DNA of 64,000 bases from Rhizophagus clarus (lineage: Eukaryota; Glomeromycota; Glomeromycetes; Glomerales; Glomeraceae), in assembly GCA_015698045.1 (NCBI GenBank), contig BLAL01000012.1, positions 1,302,001 to 1,366,000 on the forward strand. The letters run 5' to 3'. Below are positions 19,796 through 33,034 of this stretch, in pieces. The stretch's first letter is position 1. Every line of letters begins with the position of its first letter. Made by a program: the position numbers and the translations under genes. Under the pieces are notes generated by a model. That model worked only from the letters and a program-made list of their open reading frames with translations. It did no database searches and was not told the origin of the DNA.

Positions 19796-19929
19796 CATGT
19801 ATTCAGGAGACTAATTTTTTTTATTAATTATATAATAGGAATTGATGGAAATCAAATACTATATAAAAGTAGCTGAAATTAAACGTTCTTAAATGAATCT
19901 GATCAAAATCCATCAAAGTAAGTTACATC

Positions 19930-21190
19930 AAAGGAAAATATCAAAAAAACATATATATATATATCCGAATTTTATTAAAAAAAAACATTATACGAATTTA
20001 CTTATTGAAAAAAATAATATGTGAATTTATTTATTAAAAAAAAAATAGTTTAAAAAGAAAATTATACGAATTTATTAATAATAATAATATATATATCTGA
20101 ATTTTATTAAATTGATTTATTAAAAAAAAACATTATACGAATTGATTATTAGAAAAAAAGCATTACCCGAATTTACTTATTGAAAAAAAATTATATAAAA
20201 AAAAACATTATACGAATTTATTTATCAAAAAAAAATATTAATTAAAAAAAACATTACACGAATTTATTATTGAAAAAAATTATATTAATAAAAAAAACAT
20301 TATACGAATTTACTTATTGAAAAAAAAATAATATGCGAATTTATTTATTAAAAAAAATAGATTAAAAAGAAAATTATACGAATTTATTAAAAATAATAAT
20401 ATATATATCTGAATTGATTTATTAAAAACATTATACGAATTGATTTATTAGAAAAAAAGCATTACCTGAATTTACTTATTGAAAAAAATAATACGCGAAT
20501 TTATTTATTAAAAAAAAAATATATTAAAAAGAAAATTATACGAATTTATTAAAAAAACATTATACAAATTTACCTATCAAAAAAAATATTAATTAAAAAA
20601 AACATTATACGAATTGATTTATTAAAAAAAACATTACATGAATTTATTTATTAAAAAATTTATTGAAAAATTAATTATATTATATCAAAAGAAGCATTAT
20701 ACGAATTGACTTATTAGAAAAAAAGCATTACTTATTGAAAAAAAAAAATTATATTAAAAAAAAAACATTATACGAATTTATTAAGAAAAATCATTATATG
20801 AATTTATTTATCAAAAAAATAATATTAATTAAAAAAAAATATTACACGAATTTATTTATCAAAAAAAATATTAATTAGAAAAAACATTACACGAATTTAT
20901 TTATTGAAAAAAAAATTATACTAAAAAGAAACATTATACGAATTTATTTATCAAAAAAAATGTTAATTAAAAAAAAACATTACCCAAATTTATTTATTGA
21001 AAAAATTATACATGAATTTATTTATTAAAAAAATATACTAATTTAATTTATTAAAATATATGTATATATAAAATTATTGAAAAAATTATACACGAATTAT
21101 TAAAAAAAAAATATATACATGAATTTATTAAAAAAAACATACATACGAATTTATTAAAAAAAATATACATATGAATTTATTTAAGGTATG
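19930..21190. repeat. Degenerate low-complexity array, ATTATACGAATTTATTTATT units
   Basis: About 1.25 kb consists of poly(A) runs alternating with CATTATACGAATTTATTTAT-like blocks, roughly 40-60 bp per repeat, with variants ACACGAA, ACCCGAA and ATGCGAA. It has no coding capacity. It looks like an expanded AT-rich minisatellite. Confidence 0.75.
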
Positions 21191-21471
21191 TGGACATAGA
21201 TCGTCTAAATTTGAATTTGAATCAATCATATGAAATAAATTTTATTTTGTTTAGAAAGAAAAATATTTTTAAAAAAAAATTGTTAAATGTTATTTTTTAT
21301 AAATTTCAAAAAAATTTATAATGATATTATTTCTTTTTTTAAGGCCAATTACAAAATTATTAAATCGAAACGTAAAAAAAAATAATAAATTAAATTATTT
21401 ATTTATTTCAAACGAACGTTAAATCCAATACTTTTATTTCTGCAAATAAGTGTTAAAATTTATGGTATATA
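21191..21471. other. AT-rich spacer
   Basis: Nothing recognisable beyond short A/T runs. Confidence 0.5.
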
Positions 21472-21517
21472 TCATACTCTTAGTAAGGGCCGGCCTCAGG
21501 CCAGCCCTAAGGTATGA
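21472..21517. repeat. GC-rich palindrome in AT-rich DNA
   Basis: AGGGCCGGCCT, a 2-base loop, then AGGCCAGCCCT form an 11-bp hairpin with one mismatch. Flanking TCATAC ... GTATGA extends the inverse symmetry. It lies 45 bp left of the CACTA terminus. Confidence 0.65.
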
Positions 21518-21558
21518 CTCTAGTTATTACTAGTACAATTGTTTATTATTAATAATAA

Positions 21559-21561
21559 TTA
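21559..21561. repeat. CACTA target duplication TTA, left
   Basis: TTA directly precedes CACTAG; TTA follows the right terminus at 37413-37415. A 3-bp duplication is diagnostic for CACTA/EnSpm insertion. Confidence 0.8.
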
Positions 21562-21590
21562 CACTAGTCGAAAAAGGAATATTCGGCCTC
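21562..21590 (+). repeat. CACTA terminal inverted repeat, left
   Basis: About 29 bp matching the inverse of 37384-37412 with a few mismatches, starting CACTAGTC. Confidence 0.85.
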
Positions 21591-24500
21591 CAAAAAATCT
21601 GGCCTAGATTCGGCCAATTTTTAAAAAAATTGACCTAAATTAGTAATGATATGCAATTCAATTTATATTCGACTCTGATTCGATCCAGCCGAATGATGGT
21701 CAAATTGTGTATAATAAAAATTAAACTATGTTCGGCCTCACACGAATAATGGCTGAATTGTATTCACTTTTCTATATTAAATAATAGTTATAATATATTT
21801 ACTATATTAATATTATTAAGTATAATAAAAACAATGATACAATATTTGTTAAAAAATGTTTAAACAATTCGGACTAGTATAAATGTTATATTAAATCAAC
21901 GCAAATGGAACTTTTTATTTATAGGAATAACGGCTAAATATTCTTTGGCATTAGATCGATCTGATTTTTTGTATTTTACAGGTATAAACTGACCTAAAAT
22001 GTTGTCTACTGCTCAAATAGAAACTATATTCCCATAATTCGACATTACAAGTTTCGACATCATCATCAATACTGAAATGGAATCGGGATGTCAAATTTGC
22101 CAGTTTGTACCATTTGATGTAAGCCAATTTGTGTGTCAAATTATGGGAGGATAAATGAACGCTATGTTCGAAAAAAAATTGGATTTGACCTGGGTAAGTA
22201 TCGACGCTATTCCCATCACTATTAATAAATTTAGCTAAGACAAATGAGCTCTTAATATGTCATGTTGCAGCAGCACATCCAAAAATTTCTGCACTGATTT
22301 GACATCTTCCATATCGATTCGCTTTGTTGATAATGATCGTCGAATTGGGTAAATTTTCCGTGAATGGTTTTCTGAATATAGAATCTACGTATGTATCCTT
22401 ATAATATTCAATAAGTAAATCGTAGATTTGTTCATCAAGACGAATATCTTTGGATCACGGTGCTAAAAATATACCCGGAAATTCCTCGCAACCAGTAATT
22501 GGTGATTCCAATATATTTCTGGAATTCATCAAAAATTGATACATTTCATTTGTTGGAAATTCAGAAAGAGAACTGACAGAAGGTCGTTTATTGAGTAATT
22601 CGATGCCGATTACTTCTGAACTTAAGCTGATAATATCATTTATTTGTGTTTCAGTCATCAATCGACGCATTAGTTCAAGTTCAATTTAACGGTGGCTATT
22701 AGGCAACGATCCTAATAAATATTTTATTATTAATCTTTGCTTAATGGAATAATATAATTTGAAAAATCGACACAGCAAATGAATTTAAATTTGAATTACC
22801 TAATACGGCATTCATTTGTTCAAAGCTAAAGCACCAGAACGAATACAGGGGTCCGTAATCGTAAGAGTACTCACATAGATGTAATGATAGGTGGAGGTTT
22901 GGCATTATTTTTCCTTCGCCATAATGCTCTTCGATCAATTTAATTATCTTTACTAAAAGTTCATGGGCTTCTTTCATATCATTAATCTCCACAATTCGTC
23001 TAACCAAAATCATACAAATTCTTACGAAATACGTAAGAATTTTGCGATCTTTATTCGGAAGATGATTCCATAATACAACAGTGGCGTATATTAGGAAAAA
23101 GTTGCGCTATTAGTCAGCGGTAAAGTTAGAAAAACCTTCACCGCAATGGATTTTACCAGGAATTCGTCCCAAATCTGATGGTAGCTTAAATTCGCTCATT
23201 TTCTTTTGAATTGATTGAAGAGCTTTTTCTGTTAATACATCTTCATCGATCCATATTCGTTTTGTTATCCATTTTGCGATTCCTAGAAAAAGGCAGTGCA
23301 TCGGATATATAACAACAAACCAAATCAGATCAAAATACGAGTCTTAATATTTCAGACCACTTTACGCCATTCACCTTGACGAATCTCTCTCTTTCTGCGT
23401 TAGATTTGCATCATCGCCATTCCAAAGCTTTTTGACGATGCTCCACTGGATCTTTCATGATAAACCAGTCGCTCATATCCACCATGCCACCAAAATTGCG
23501 ATTATTGGCCCTTTTTTCGCATCGATGACATGATGCGAGGGCAGAGATATGCCCGCATAATTTTTGAGCTCCAGGAATATCGCACGAAGTAATTATTAAT
23601 GCAGCTCAAATATCTTTGCCATTTGGACATTCATTAGTGCGATTAAGATTCACGCCTTCCTAAAGTGACTCTAATTCCGTTATTATTGGCGAAAGATAAT
23701 GATTAACTTTATGCAATTTAACCTCATCAGGCTCTGGTAATATGCCGAGTATAAGCACATTTTCAGGCTTAAATCGAACATCCTGAGGTAGATTGCATAT
23801 TACTGCGTATATTACACCTGTACTGTAAATCGTTCCTTTGTAAGGCTGGAACCAATCCAAATTCATCATTAATCCTAGATGAGCATCAGCCTTGTCTGGT
23901 CAGAAAAAGTTATTTGACCTTTGTTCAGACGATTCCTTAAGATTTTTCCATATTTGGCTGTCATAAATATCCGATAGAACATTGTCAATTATTGAACGAC
24001 GTGTCCAATGCCGCAGTAATTCTTCAAATCCTGGCCGCTTGAACATACTAGAAAGCTGCTGTTGTATACTCGAGACCGGATAAATTAATTCAGGAACAAT
24101 TGATATACTATTATTTAAAGAAATTTTCTTCCCTAAAGGAGTACGACATTGTTTTAATCTCTTTGTAGCCGAATTTGGAAATTCGACATGGCTGCATTTC
24201 ATAACGGTATTATTATCTTTTGATATTATCTCCTCTTTTTTGTATAATTTGTGGCATTTTTGGCAGGCTGCAAACTGCGTAAATCGATCGAAAAGTCCTA
24301 ACTTTTTTCTTAGCATGTACAATGAATTTGGGAATGATTCGTAATTGATATTTTTACATACTTTCAATATTATTTTAATAAATTGTATTAATTCTTCAAT
24401 TGCGGTATTTGGTATGTTATGACTCGACCTGAACTTCATAATCCATATCAAAATCCCTTTAATTAATTCATCTGTTGGTAATTCTGAAATATCTGGTGTG

Positions 24501-25056
24501 TCTGAAATATCCAGTATGTCGAACATAGGATGAGAGTAATTCTCAAAATTATCTGAAAAATCGTTATCTTCATCATTAGGAGAATCTTCTTGTGTCGAAG
24601 ATTCACTAGTGTAGATATCATCCATGTCATATTCAGCTGGCACATTATAAGAGGAATCTTCAGCGACTAACTCAACTTCAGTGATACGACGAAATGTGCC
24701 TGGTTTTGCCCTTTTTTTGCGTGGAAGAAATATATATTTCTGTTCCTCATACGTATCATTATCAGAATGACATTGTCGTATCTTGTGGTTCTGCTAACGA
24801 TATTGTCGAATCAATCAGTTCTACTAACTCTTGAGACGTTGGAGCCTTATCGCGATTTAATGGTTCCAAAGAAGTCGTTTGCTCATTCGTTTACTCATGT
24901 TCCTCCTTCGTACGTAGATCGACCATTTTCCCATTACAATGGCTGCAAAAGCACAAAACCTTCTTTCTTGATTTTCTGATCGTAAATTCAGTAGATGTTT
25001 GTTCAGAGGTCAATGAACTAGGATTATTATATTCGTCTATGATATTAGCAGCAATG

Positions 25057-25060
25057 CGTT
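25057..25060. repeat. LTR-element target duplication GCGT, left
   Basis: GCGT precedes the left LTR and GCGT(T) follows the right LTR at 34007-34011. It is 4 or 5 bp; the T run makes the length ambiguous. Confidence 0.75.
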
Positions 25061-25573
25061 ATTAGACAAATGATTTGCATTCACGTGATGGTGAATATTA
25101 ATATTACTGCGTCACAAATGATCAACGTAGTATATAAAGTATATTAAGTATATTTAGTATATTTAGTATATATTTCTTATATATCATTTATAGTATATAT
25201 AGTATATATAGTATTTATTTCTTATATTTCTTTTATTATTTAAATTTCTTATATATTATTTATTATATTTATATCTTTTATATCTTATATTATTTATATA
25301 CTTGAATGAAGTTCAATTTGTATAAATATCTTGAATATTCGCTTAAAATAAGGAAAGGAGAGACAAAGTTGTTTATAAAAAAGTTGTAATTGCAAGTGTT
25401 ATAAGATTGCCTTATTGTATAAGTTATTAACGTACCTACAACTAATAAAGATACATTTCAATTATCGAATACACTGCCTTTTAGCGTGTAAGGAATTGAT
25501 TGGAATACTTCATAGCTAGTGTCTCCCTGAAGATATTCATAATTCACTACTCGACGGACTGAGTTGGTGAACA
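25061..25573 (+). repeat. 5' LTR
   Basis: This copy runs from TATTAGACAAATG to GGTGAACA and is nearly identical to 33494-34006. It contains many AT-rich TAGTATATTTAGTATA steps that could include the TATA box. Confidence 0.92.
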
Positions 25574-25574
25574 A

Positions 25575-25592
25575 TTGGTGATTCCTGCCAGG
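25575..25592 (+). promoter_or_regulatory. Probable primer-binding site
   Basis: TTGGTGATTCCTGCC lies 1-2 bp after the 5' LTR. TGG at its start would pair with a tRNA CCA end; the specific tRNA was not identified. Confidence 0.5.
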
Positions 25593-25597
25593 TTAAT

Positions 25598-27070
25598 TTG
25601 AATAATAGTAAATGTATGCCGTATTACAACTTAACTAAGAATCAAAAGAAAGCACATTTAAAGAAACATCGTCAAGGAATAACTATTAAAAAACCAGAAA
25701 ATTATTGTAACTTGTGTTATCCTGTTGATAGAATACCAGTTGATAACATACCAAACGGATTTCATCTATTTTGGCTTTGGATTTCAGTGCATCATACTGC
25801 GGAACAGTATACAGGCGCTACAATTGCTGCATTTAAAATATTGACAGAAGAATTTTATACTGCTACTGAATTAGATATTATTGTAAACACAACTACAAGT
25901 ATTGTAAAAAGTATAAGATACCAAGAAATCACTATACCATTTTTAGAACTATCTTTTTATTTGCATAAATTATTTGAGCTTACCAACAGTTTTCAAAGTC
26001 TTCTAACTGCAGAACAAATAGTTACCGCACATCAGATCTTCCATAATACTCAACCAAGTCCAAATCTCAATATGGCTATCACAAATGATCAAATGAAGGC
26101 GCTTTTGGATGGAGTTTTTGGAGCAGGAGGTGTTGATTGGAAAACTGCCCTTACGAATGTGCATAATGAAGCTCAAGCAACAAATGCTGCGCTTACCGCT
26201 TTACGAACAGCTACTACTAATCGTGCTACTAAAATAGTAGAAGTTCCACCATTTTATGGAAATGACACAGAGGATCCTAACGAATGGATTGATATTTTTA
26301 TTCAAGCTCATACCACTAATGGATGGGCAGATGCCAGAAGAGTAGCTTTGGCTGCAGGACATTTGAAGGAAGCTGCCTATGATTGGTATCAAAACGATAA
26401 GACAAATATAACTCAATGGGAAGGAAACCCTGCCAACTCTTTTAAAGAAAGACTTATTGCTTACTTTGCTACGCCAGCCTGAAAGAATCAATGGGCAAGA
26501 GAATTACAAGGAGTAAAACAGAAGGAAGGAGAATCAATTGAGGATTACTCTCGACACTTTAGAAAACTCTTAAATAGAGCAACTACAGGAAATGTTCTAG
26601 CTGACCAACATCAAGTCAACTACTTTATCAACGGATTGTCTCCAATCTATGTTAGTCAAGTAGTATTGGCTTCTCCAGCCACCTTAGCTGCTGCTATTGA
26701 ACGAGCTAAATTAGTAGAATCAGGTGTAAAATATACCTTATTAAACGTAATGCCAAGGGAAGAAGCTCCAATTCCCTCTACCTCGCAAAGTGTTGTTGCA
26801 CCAGCACCTGTTCCAGCTCCAGTTACCCAAGTAGAAAATAGTCTTAAAAATGAACTTGATGCTCTCACAAAGCAAATGCAACAGTTATCCATCAACTACG
26901 CAAATTTGTCTGCATCTGTTACCAGAACTCCTCGATTTAATCAATTAAATAATCGTACTCCTCGCCCAGAAAATGTTAATAGACCAAGAAACAAAAGAGA
27001 AGTGACTTGTTTCAAGTGTGGGAAACTGGGACATTATGCTAGGGAATGTACCGCTTCAGGAAACAGACGT
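25598..27070 (+). CDS. Gypsy gag region with CCHC zinc knuckle
   Basis: The region encodes a capsid-type Gag with the central motif YGNDTEDPNEWIDIF, then LKEAAYDWYQND, and later SIEDYSRHFRKLL and YFINGL, in the usual Gag order. Downstream a basic linker leads to a nucleocapsid knuckle CFKCGKLGHYARECTA (CX2CX4HX4C). Gag packages the element RNA into virus-like particles. The knuckle lies on the same continuous frame as the protease and reverse transcriptase. Confidence 0.9.
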
Positions 27071-27539
27071 CCCAACCAAGTTCAATTTCAATCTAATAGA
27101 ATTAATCAACGACCTGTTAACTTTATGGACTATGAAGAAGAATGTTATGAAACTGATGAGTATGAAGAATACGATGATGAATTTGAAACAGAAATTTATG
27201 CTTTTAAGAGGAAAGAACCTTACCAAAGAGAAGTTCGAGAAGTAAAAAGAAGAGCTATGCCTCGCTCAGAATCTCAAAAAGAAGAACAAACTAAACTTGT
27301 CCTAGACGTAGAAATGCAAGATGCTGAGCCTTCAAAAAGTAAAAAGGTTAGAAGAAAAATGTTGCCAGCTCCAATTGAGCAACTTACCGAATTTAACGTT
27401 GCAAATTACTTGAGAGATTTGCCCTGTGGATTGTCAGTAGGACAAGCTGCGCATGAGATCCCTAAGTATCGTTCAGGATTAATCCGAGCTGTTAGAAGAA
27501 CCAGGGAAAAGAAAACCAATTTTATTGAAAGAAATGATT

Positions 27540-29640
27540 CCCCTGATCTTTATCAAACTACTGCTGCGCGATGTGAATTGTATGTAGGAAAAGAACCCAT
27601 CTTCGCCGTGATTGATAGTGGAGCTGCAACAAGTATAATTACCAAATCATTGATGAAACAACTTGGCTATCAAATCGATCAACCCTCCAATATGGTGATT
27701 GTCACTGCTAATGGAACTAGAGTCCGTGCATTAGGAATGATTGCTGCATTACCAATTCATCTCAGTCATATTATAGTACAAACGCCAGTGCATGTTTTGG
27801 ACTCCCAAGATGATGTTCTTATTCTAGGAAATGATTGGCTTAGAAGAGTTAATGCAATCGTTAATTGGAGGGCAGAGAAATTGTCAGTCCATTATAAAGG
27901 AAGAACCGTAAATGTACCTTTGATTTTTATGGTAACTAAAGCTCTTATTAATGCTGAATCCCTAGGAGAAGAGGAAGAAGAAGACGATGAAGAATATGAA
28001 AATGAGGAGTTAGTTGAAGCTCCTTTATATTATTCGGATACCTGGGATTCAGATTCAGATGACTTAGAATATAATCCTTGGATGGAAATGCACTCACCAG
28101 ATTACTCCGAGGAAGAAGAAACGTCTGATGATAAGAATGAAGGAAATCCTGCCGTATTTCTCGCCGAAGTGCAGGAAGAAAATAATTCTTCAGCAGTGGT
28201 AAAATCCAATCTAGGACCATTGGATCATCATCAACAAACACTCTTTCAGTTTCTTATGAAAGAATATGAAGACATCTGCGCAAAAAGTCAAACTAGGATA
28301 GGAAAAACTCATGTCATTCGACATAGGATCTTGACCGGAGACGCTGCTCCTGTCGCTCAACCTCCCTATAGAATGAATCCAGTAAAAAGGGAATTTTTAA
28401 AAAATGAGATTGTGAAAATGGAAGCACAAGGCATTATTAGAAAATCATCTAGTCCTTGGGCTTCTCCTGTGGTAATTGTAGAAAAGAAAGGAGGAGATAA
28501 AAGATTATGCATAGATTATCGAAAATTGAATGCAATTACTAAAGCTGACGCATACCCTTTACCAAGAATTGATGATCTCTTAGAAAATTTAAGAAGTGCA
28601 ACTTGGTTTACCACTTTGGATCTTGCAAGTGGTTACTGGCAAGTTCAAATGAGTGAAGAGGATATTGAAAAGACTGCTTTTATCACCCCCTTTGGCCTGT
28701 ATGAATTCCTCGTTATGCCTTTTGGATTGGCATATGCTCCAGGAACTTTCCAGCGTCTCATGAATTATATTCTCCAAGACTTTTTAGGAATATTCGTGGC
28801 AGTATACCTGGATGATGTAATCATCTACACCAGAGGACCTCTAGAAACGCACTTGGATCACTTGCGTCAAGTATTTGAAACCTTGCGAAGCGCTAATCTT
28901 CAAATTAAATTGAAAAAATGTTATTTTTGTTACCCCAATATCCACTTCCTTGGACATGTAGTAGGAAGGGATGGAATCCAAGTAGATCCAGAAAAAATTG
29001 AAAAGGTGAAGAATTTTCCTATACCACAAAACTTGCGACAATTGCGTGCCACGCTTGGATTATTCTCTTATTATCGAAAATTTATCAAAGATTTTTCAAA
29101 GATTGCACGTCCCATGAATGAATTACTTAAAAAGGACGTACCTTTCGAATGGGATCAGAAGAAGCAAAATGCTTTTGAAAGATTAAAGGAGTGCTTAATG
29201 AAAGCTCCTATTTTAAGCTACCCAGATTTCAACCGATCTTTTATCATTTACACTGATGCCTCAGGAACAGGCTTAGGCGCTGTTCTTTCGCAACTTCAAG
29301 AGGATGGTAAAGAACATGTGATTGCATATGCAAGTCGAAGTATGAACAAGGCTGAAATGAATTATGCTATCACCAATCAAGAATGTCTTGCTGTAGTTTG
29401 GGCTGTTCAACACTTTCAGCATTACTTGGGAATGAAGCCCTTCACTATTGTTACAGATCATATTGCCTTAAAATGGCTTAAAACCTCTAAGATTCCAAAA
29501 GGAAGGCGAGCCAGATGGATCATGGAACTCCAGCAATATGACTTCCAAATTAAGCATCGCCCAGGAAAAGCTAATGCTAATGCTGATGCTTTATCACGAA
29601 TTCATGAAGATCCAGTTGAGTGTTATATGGTTTCTATCGT
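27540..29640 (+). CDS. Gypsy protease, reverse transcriptase and RNase H
   Basis: The protease active site FAVIDSGAATSIIT lies near 27.6 kb and ILGNDWLRR follows. Reverse transcriptase shows RLCIDYRKLNAITKADAYPL, PFGLAYAPGTFQRLMN and the catalytic YLDDVIIYT near 28.81 kb. RNase H shows FIIYTDASGTGLGAVLSQ and KWLKTSKIPKG, then ADALSRIHED. The frame is open through all three domains. These enzymes mature Gag and copy the RNA into DNA. Classification as Ty3/Gypsy rests on the RT-RNase H-integrase order. Confidence 0.95.
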
Positions 29641-29689
29641 TCCTTCTGGATTGAATAATGAAGAAATGCCTGAAGAAACCTCAAATGTC

Positions 29690-30475
29690 GATAATAAGGA
29701 AATCTGTGAAAGATGTCATAAATCTGCCCTATGTACTGATGAATGGGATATCTTCCACGGCTTTAATAGTTATTGCTCCATCATAGGAGACGCATGCTTT
29801 ATTAATGATGGACATCATACTCATAGAATTTGTTTTGAGTGTCAACAAAGAATTGAAAAGAAAAGATGCGCTAAGAGTCAGAAAATTCAAGCGCAACTAC
29901 AAAAGGAAGAAGAAATCATCAATCGAGCAAAGACTTATATTTGGAGTAAATGCGACATGGAAATAGAACGTGCTGTAGTTCAAAGAAATATTGAACTCAC
30001 CAGAGATCTAGGAATCCTAGATAATAATTGTTCTAACTATCGAAACCATTGCGAGAATTGTGGAACGCTTTTAAATTCAAAAAGAGAAAATTGGATGTTA
30101 TTTTCTTATCCACCTCCATATGATCAATGGTACTGCCGTAGTGACATACTTACGTGCAAAACTTGTTTCGGAGAATTAGCAGAAGAATATTTTGGAGATG
30201 TAGAGATGCAATACTTAGAAATCCTTAAAGAGACCACTGAGATGGAAATGCCACAAGATGAACATTCTCCTCTAGCAATGGGCTGGAAGTATAACGAAAA
30301 AGAGGAATATGAAATTCAACAAACTCGTATTCATCCAGATATGAATCCAGACTATTTGGTTAATGAACCCTGGTGGAACGAACCTATTGATGTTCAAATT
30401 GAAAACTATTATTACGAAACTGAAATCATCATAAATAATATCAAAGTGGTCGTCCAACAACCACTTTTCTAAACT
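29690..30475 (+). CDS. Cysteine-rich region between RNase H and integrase
   Basis: The pol frame continues for about 260 residues past RNase H with many paired cysteines and histidines: ICERCHKSALC, HRICFECQQR, HCENCGTLL and LTCKTCFGELAEEYF. These look like two or three zinc-binding clusters. This segment is not a standard part of Ty3/Gypsy pol as I know it. It then turns acidic (DEHSPLAMGW). The function is unknown; it could bind nucleic acid or chromatin. Confidence 0.65.
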
Positions 30476-30543
30476 CAGCACCAAAAGAAAAGAAAGCAAA
30501 CGGGTGAAAGCGAAAGTGTTAGCATTGTGACTAACAGCCCATC

Positions 30544-31800
30544 ATGGATCCCAACCAATACCACCAAATATATCAATATTTACATCAACAAATATTACCT
30601 ACCTTTAATACGTCTCGAGAAAAACAGAAATTTATCAACCTCTGCAACAATTTTGAATTAAAATTAAATTACCTCTATAAGAAGAACAAAAGGAAAAATG
30701 GACAATTATTGAAAGTTATTAGAAATTTTGAATTGGAACCACTATTATATATGATGCACAATGATCCTACTGCCGCTCATTTTGCAGTAGATACCATGTT
30801 CAATAAAATTAAGGATCGTTACTATTGGCCTCAAATGTATGAAAACATAAGAGAATATGTTAGATCATGTGATTCTTGTCAAAGAAGAGGAAAATCTAAA
30901 GCAAACCAATTGCTCCACCCTATTGCCGTGCATGGACCTTTTTATCAAGTAGGAATAGACTTTGTTGGACCATTACCCATAACTCCTAATGAAAATCGTT
31001 ATATAATTGTTGCTATGGATTATATGACCAAATGGCCTGAAGCGAGACCAGTGTCACGTGCTACTGCGGAAGAAACATCACAATTTATCTATGAAGATAT
31101 TATTTGTCGTCATGGATGCCCTGCAAAATTATTGTCAGATAAAGGAACACATTTTAATAATCAAATGGTAGAAAAACTTTTGGAGAAATTTGGGATTAAA
31201 CATGTATTTTCTACTCCCTATCACCCACAAACCAATGGATTAGTCGAACGATTTAATCGTACCTTATGTGAATCATTATCAAAGTTAGTAATCCAGACCA
31301 ATGAGTGGGATAGATATATTGCTCCAGTCTTGTTTGCATATCGGACAAGCAAACATTCTACCACGAAAATATCGCCCTTTTATTTGGTAAATGGAAGAGA
31401 AGCTAAACTTCCTGTGGATAATTTATCTGATAATTTGGAACATATAAATCAAAGACTTTTATCTTTGATCGATGATCTTCCTCATGTACGAGAAGAAGCA
31501 AAGATAAAGGTTCGAGAGAGTCAGGTCAAGCAAAAAGATTATCATGATCAGAAAATTAAAAAGGAGTTAAATTTTGAAATAGGAGATAAGGTCTTATATT
31601 ACGATGCTGCAAAAGAAAAACAATGGACCGGAAAATTAGACCCAAAATGGAAAGGTCCCTTTTATATTCATGAAATCAGGCAAAATGGTGCTTATAAATT
31701 ACGCTCTATGGAAGGAAAAGTTTTACGAACTCCTGTAAATGGAAGTTTGTTAAAATTGTATTACGATCGACAAAATTGGATACCGATCATTGCAGTATAG
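30544..31800 (+). CDS. Gypsy integrase
   Basis: An ATG opens 418 residues. The zinc-binding HHCC domain is present (MHNDPTAAHF ... CDSCQRRGK). The catalytic core shows VGIDFVGPLPITPNENRY, LSDKGTHFNNQMVEKLL and HPQTNGLVERFNRTL, consistent with the D,D-35-E triad. The C-terminal segment includes FEIGDKVLYYDA and KWKGPFYIHEI (GPY/F-like). No chromodomain is visible at the end. Integrase inserts the DNA copy into the genome. Confidence 0.93.
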   Translation: MDPNQYHQIYQYLHQQILPTFNTSREKQKFINLCNNFELKLNYLYKKNKRKNGQLLKVIRNFELEPLLYMMHNDPTAAHFAVDTMFNKIKDRYYWPQMYENIREYVRSCDSCQRRGKSKANQLLHPIAVHGPFYQVGIDFVGPLPITPNENRYIIVAMDYMTKWPEARPVSRATAEETSQFIYEDIICRHGCPAKLLSDKGTHFNNQMVEKLLEKFGIKHVFSTPYHPQTNGLVERFNRTLCESLSKLVIQTNEWDRYIAPVLFAYRTSKHSTTKISPFYLVNGREAKLPVDNLSDNLEHINQRLLSLIDDLPHVREEAKIKVRESQVKQKDYHDQKIKKELNFEIGDKVLYYDAAKEKQWTGKLDPKWKGPFYIHEIRQNGAYKLRSMEGKVLRTPVNGSLLKLYYDRQNWIPIIAV

Positions 31801-33034
31801 TTAGTAATAATTTAGATTTACACCTCGTGGAAAGATGACAATTTAATTTAAGTATGATCTACAAGTTTCACAATGGAATCACAAGAATATTCGACTAGCT
31901 GCCCCAAAATAATGCGAAAAATTTTGTGAAAATTTTATTAAAAAGAAAAGAAGAAAAATTACAACGCAAAAGAAAAGAAGAAAATAAACAAAAGAAAGAA
32001 AAATTATTTATACAGTAGGAGGAGGAGGAAAATTGTCGAGATTAGTGATAGAAGTAGTAGGAGTAGAAGGGGATTGTTGAACTCTATTTGCAATCGCTAC
32101 AGCTCAAACTGCTGTTTCTTGCTCCGCCACAAATTTATGACGCCACCCTTCTCGTTCCTGTCTTAAGGAACTTATCTTCGTCTCCAACCTAGCCTTATTC
32201 AAAGTTAACGACTGTACTTGAGTTCTCAGGAGCCTATTTTGGTCTTCCGTTTCTTTTAAATGCCCAATCTCATCTTCTTTGTGAACTACCTTCTTCTCCA
32301 ACTCTTTCTTTTCCATGAACAAGAAAGCCGCGACACCAAGAGCTTGTTGAGCTAAGCCTTCACTTTCTTGAGGCTTATCAATGCCTTTTCTTCGAAAATG
32401 CCTTCTTCTGACGGCCTTACTTGGTTTATTATGTTTTCTTTTATTATTTTGGCCTCGAGAGGCGCGCGAACTGCGGAGTTTTCTGCGAGCAACGTTGGTG
32501 TCTGTGCGAGTCATATTGAAAATCAATGAAGAAAAGAAGATGAAGATGATTTGGAAATGGTGCGACCTTGACAAAATTTAAATGAAGAATCTTCCCAGAA
32601 ATTACCATAAAAATCAAACCGAATTTTATCAGAAATTACCAATATTTCCCAATCCCATAATTTGGAAAATTTGAAAAATTAGGATATAAGGGAAGGCTGA
32701 TCATAGCACCAAATCTTTGTCACACGTACTCGGTCATTCCTGGCCAAGATGATCGGCTTCTATGCCTTGCTAATTTCGGGCTTCGGCACGAATTCCCTTC
32801 GGGGGCCTCTTAGCTTGGTATATCACGAGTGACCCCCATTTACTAGCGGGTTGGGAGTGTGGTGTAGTGAATAGAAAAATATATATATCATTATTACATA
32901 ATGATTTGATCAACAAAATTCGTAATATTGAGCAAATTTTGAGTTAATATTAATTTAGTGATCGACAATGATGAAGTATGACATAATATGACGATTTAAT
33001 TATTACATATATATATAGTAAAGTATAAATATCG

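Noticed and set aside
24767-24979. Plus-strand 70-aa frame
   Set aside because: Antisense shadow of the CACTA transposase N-terminal region.
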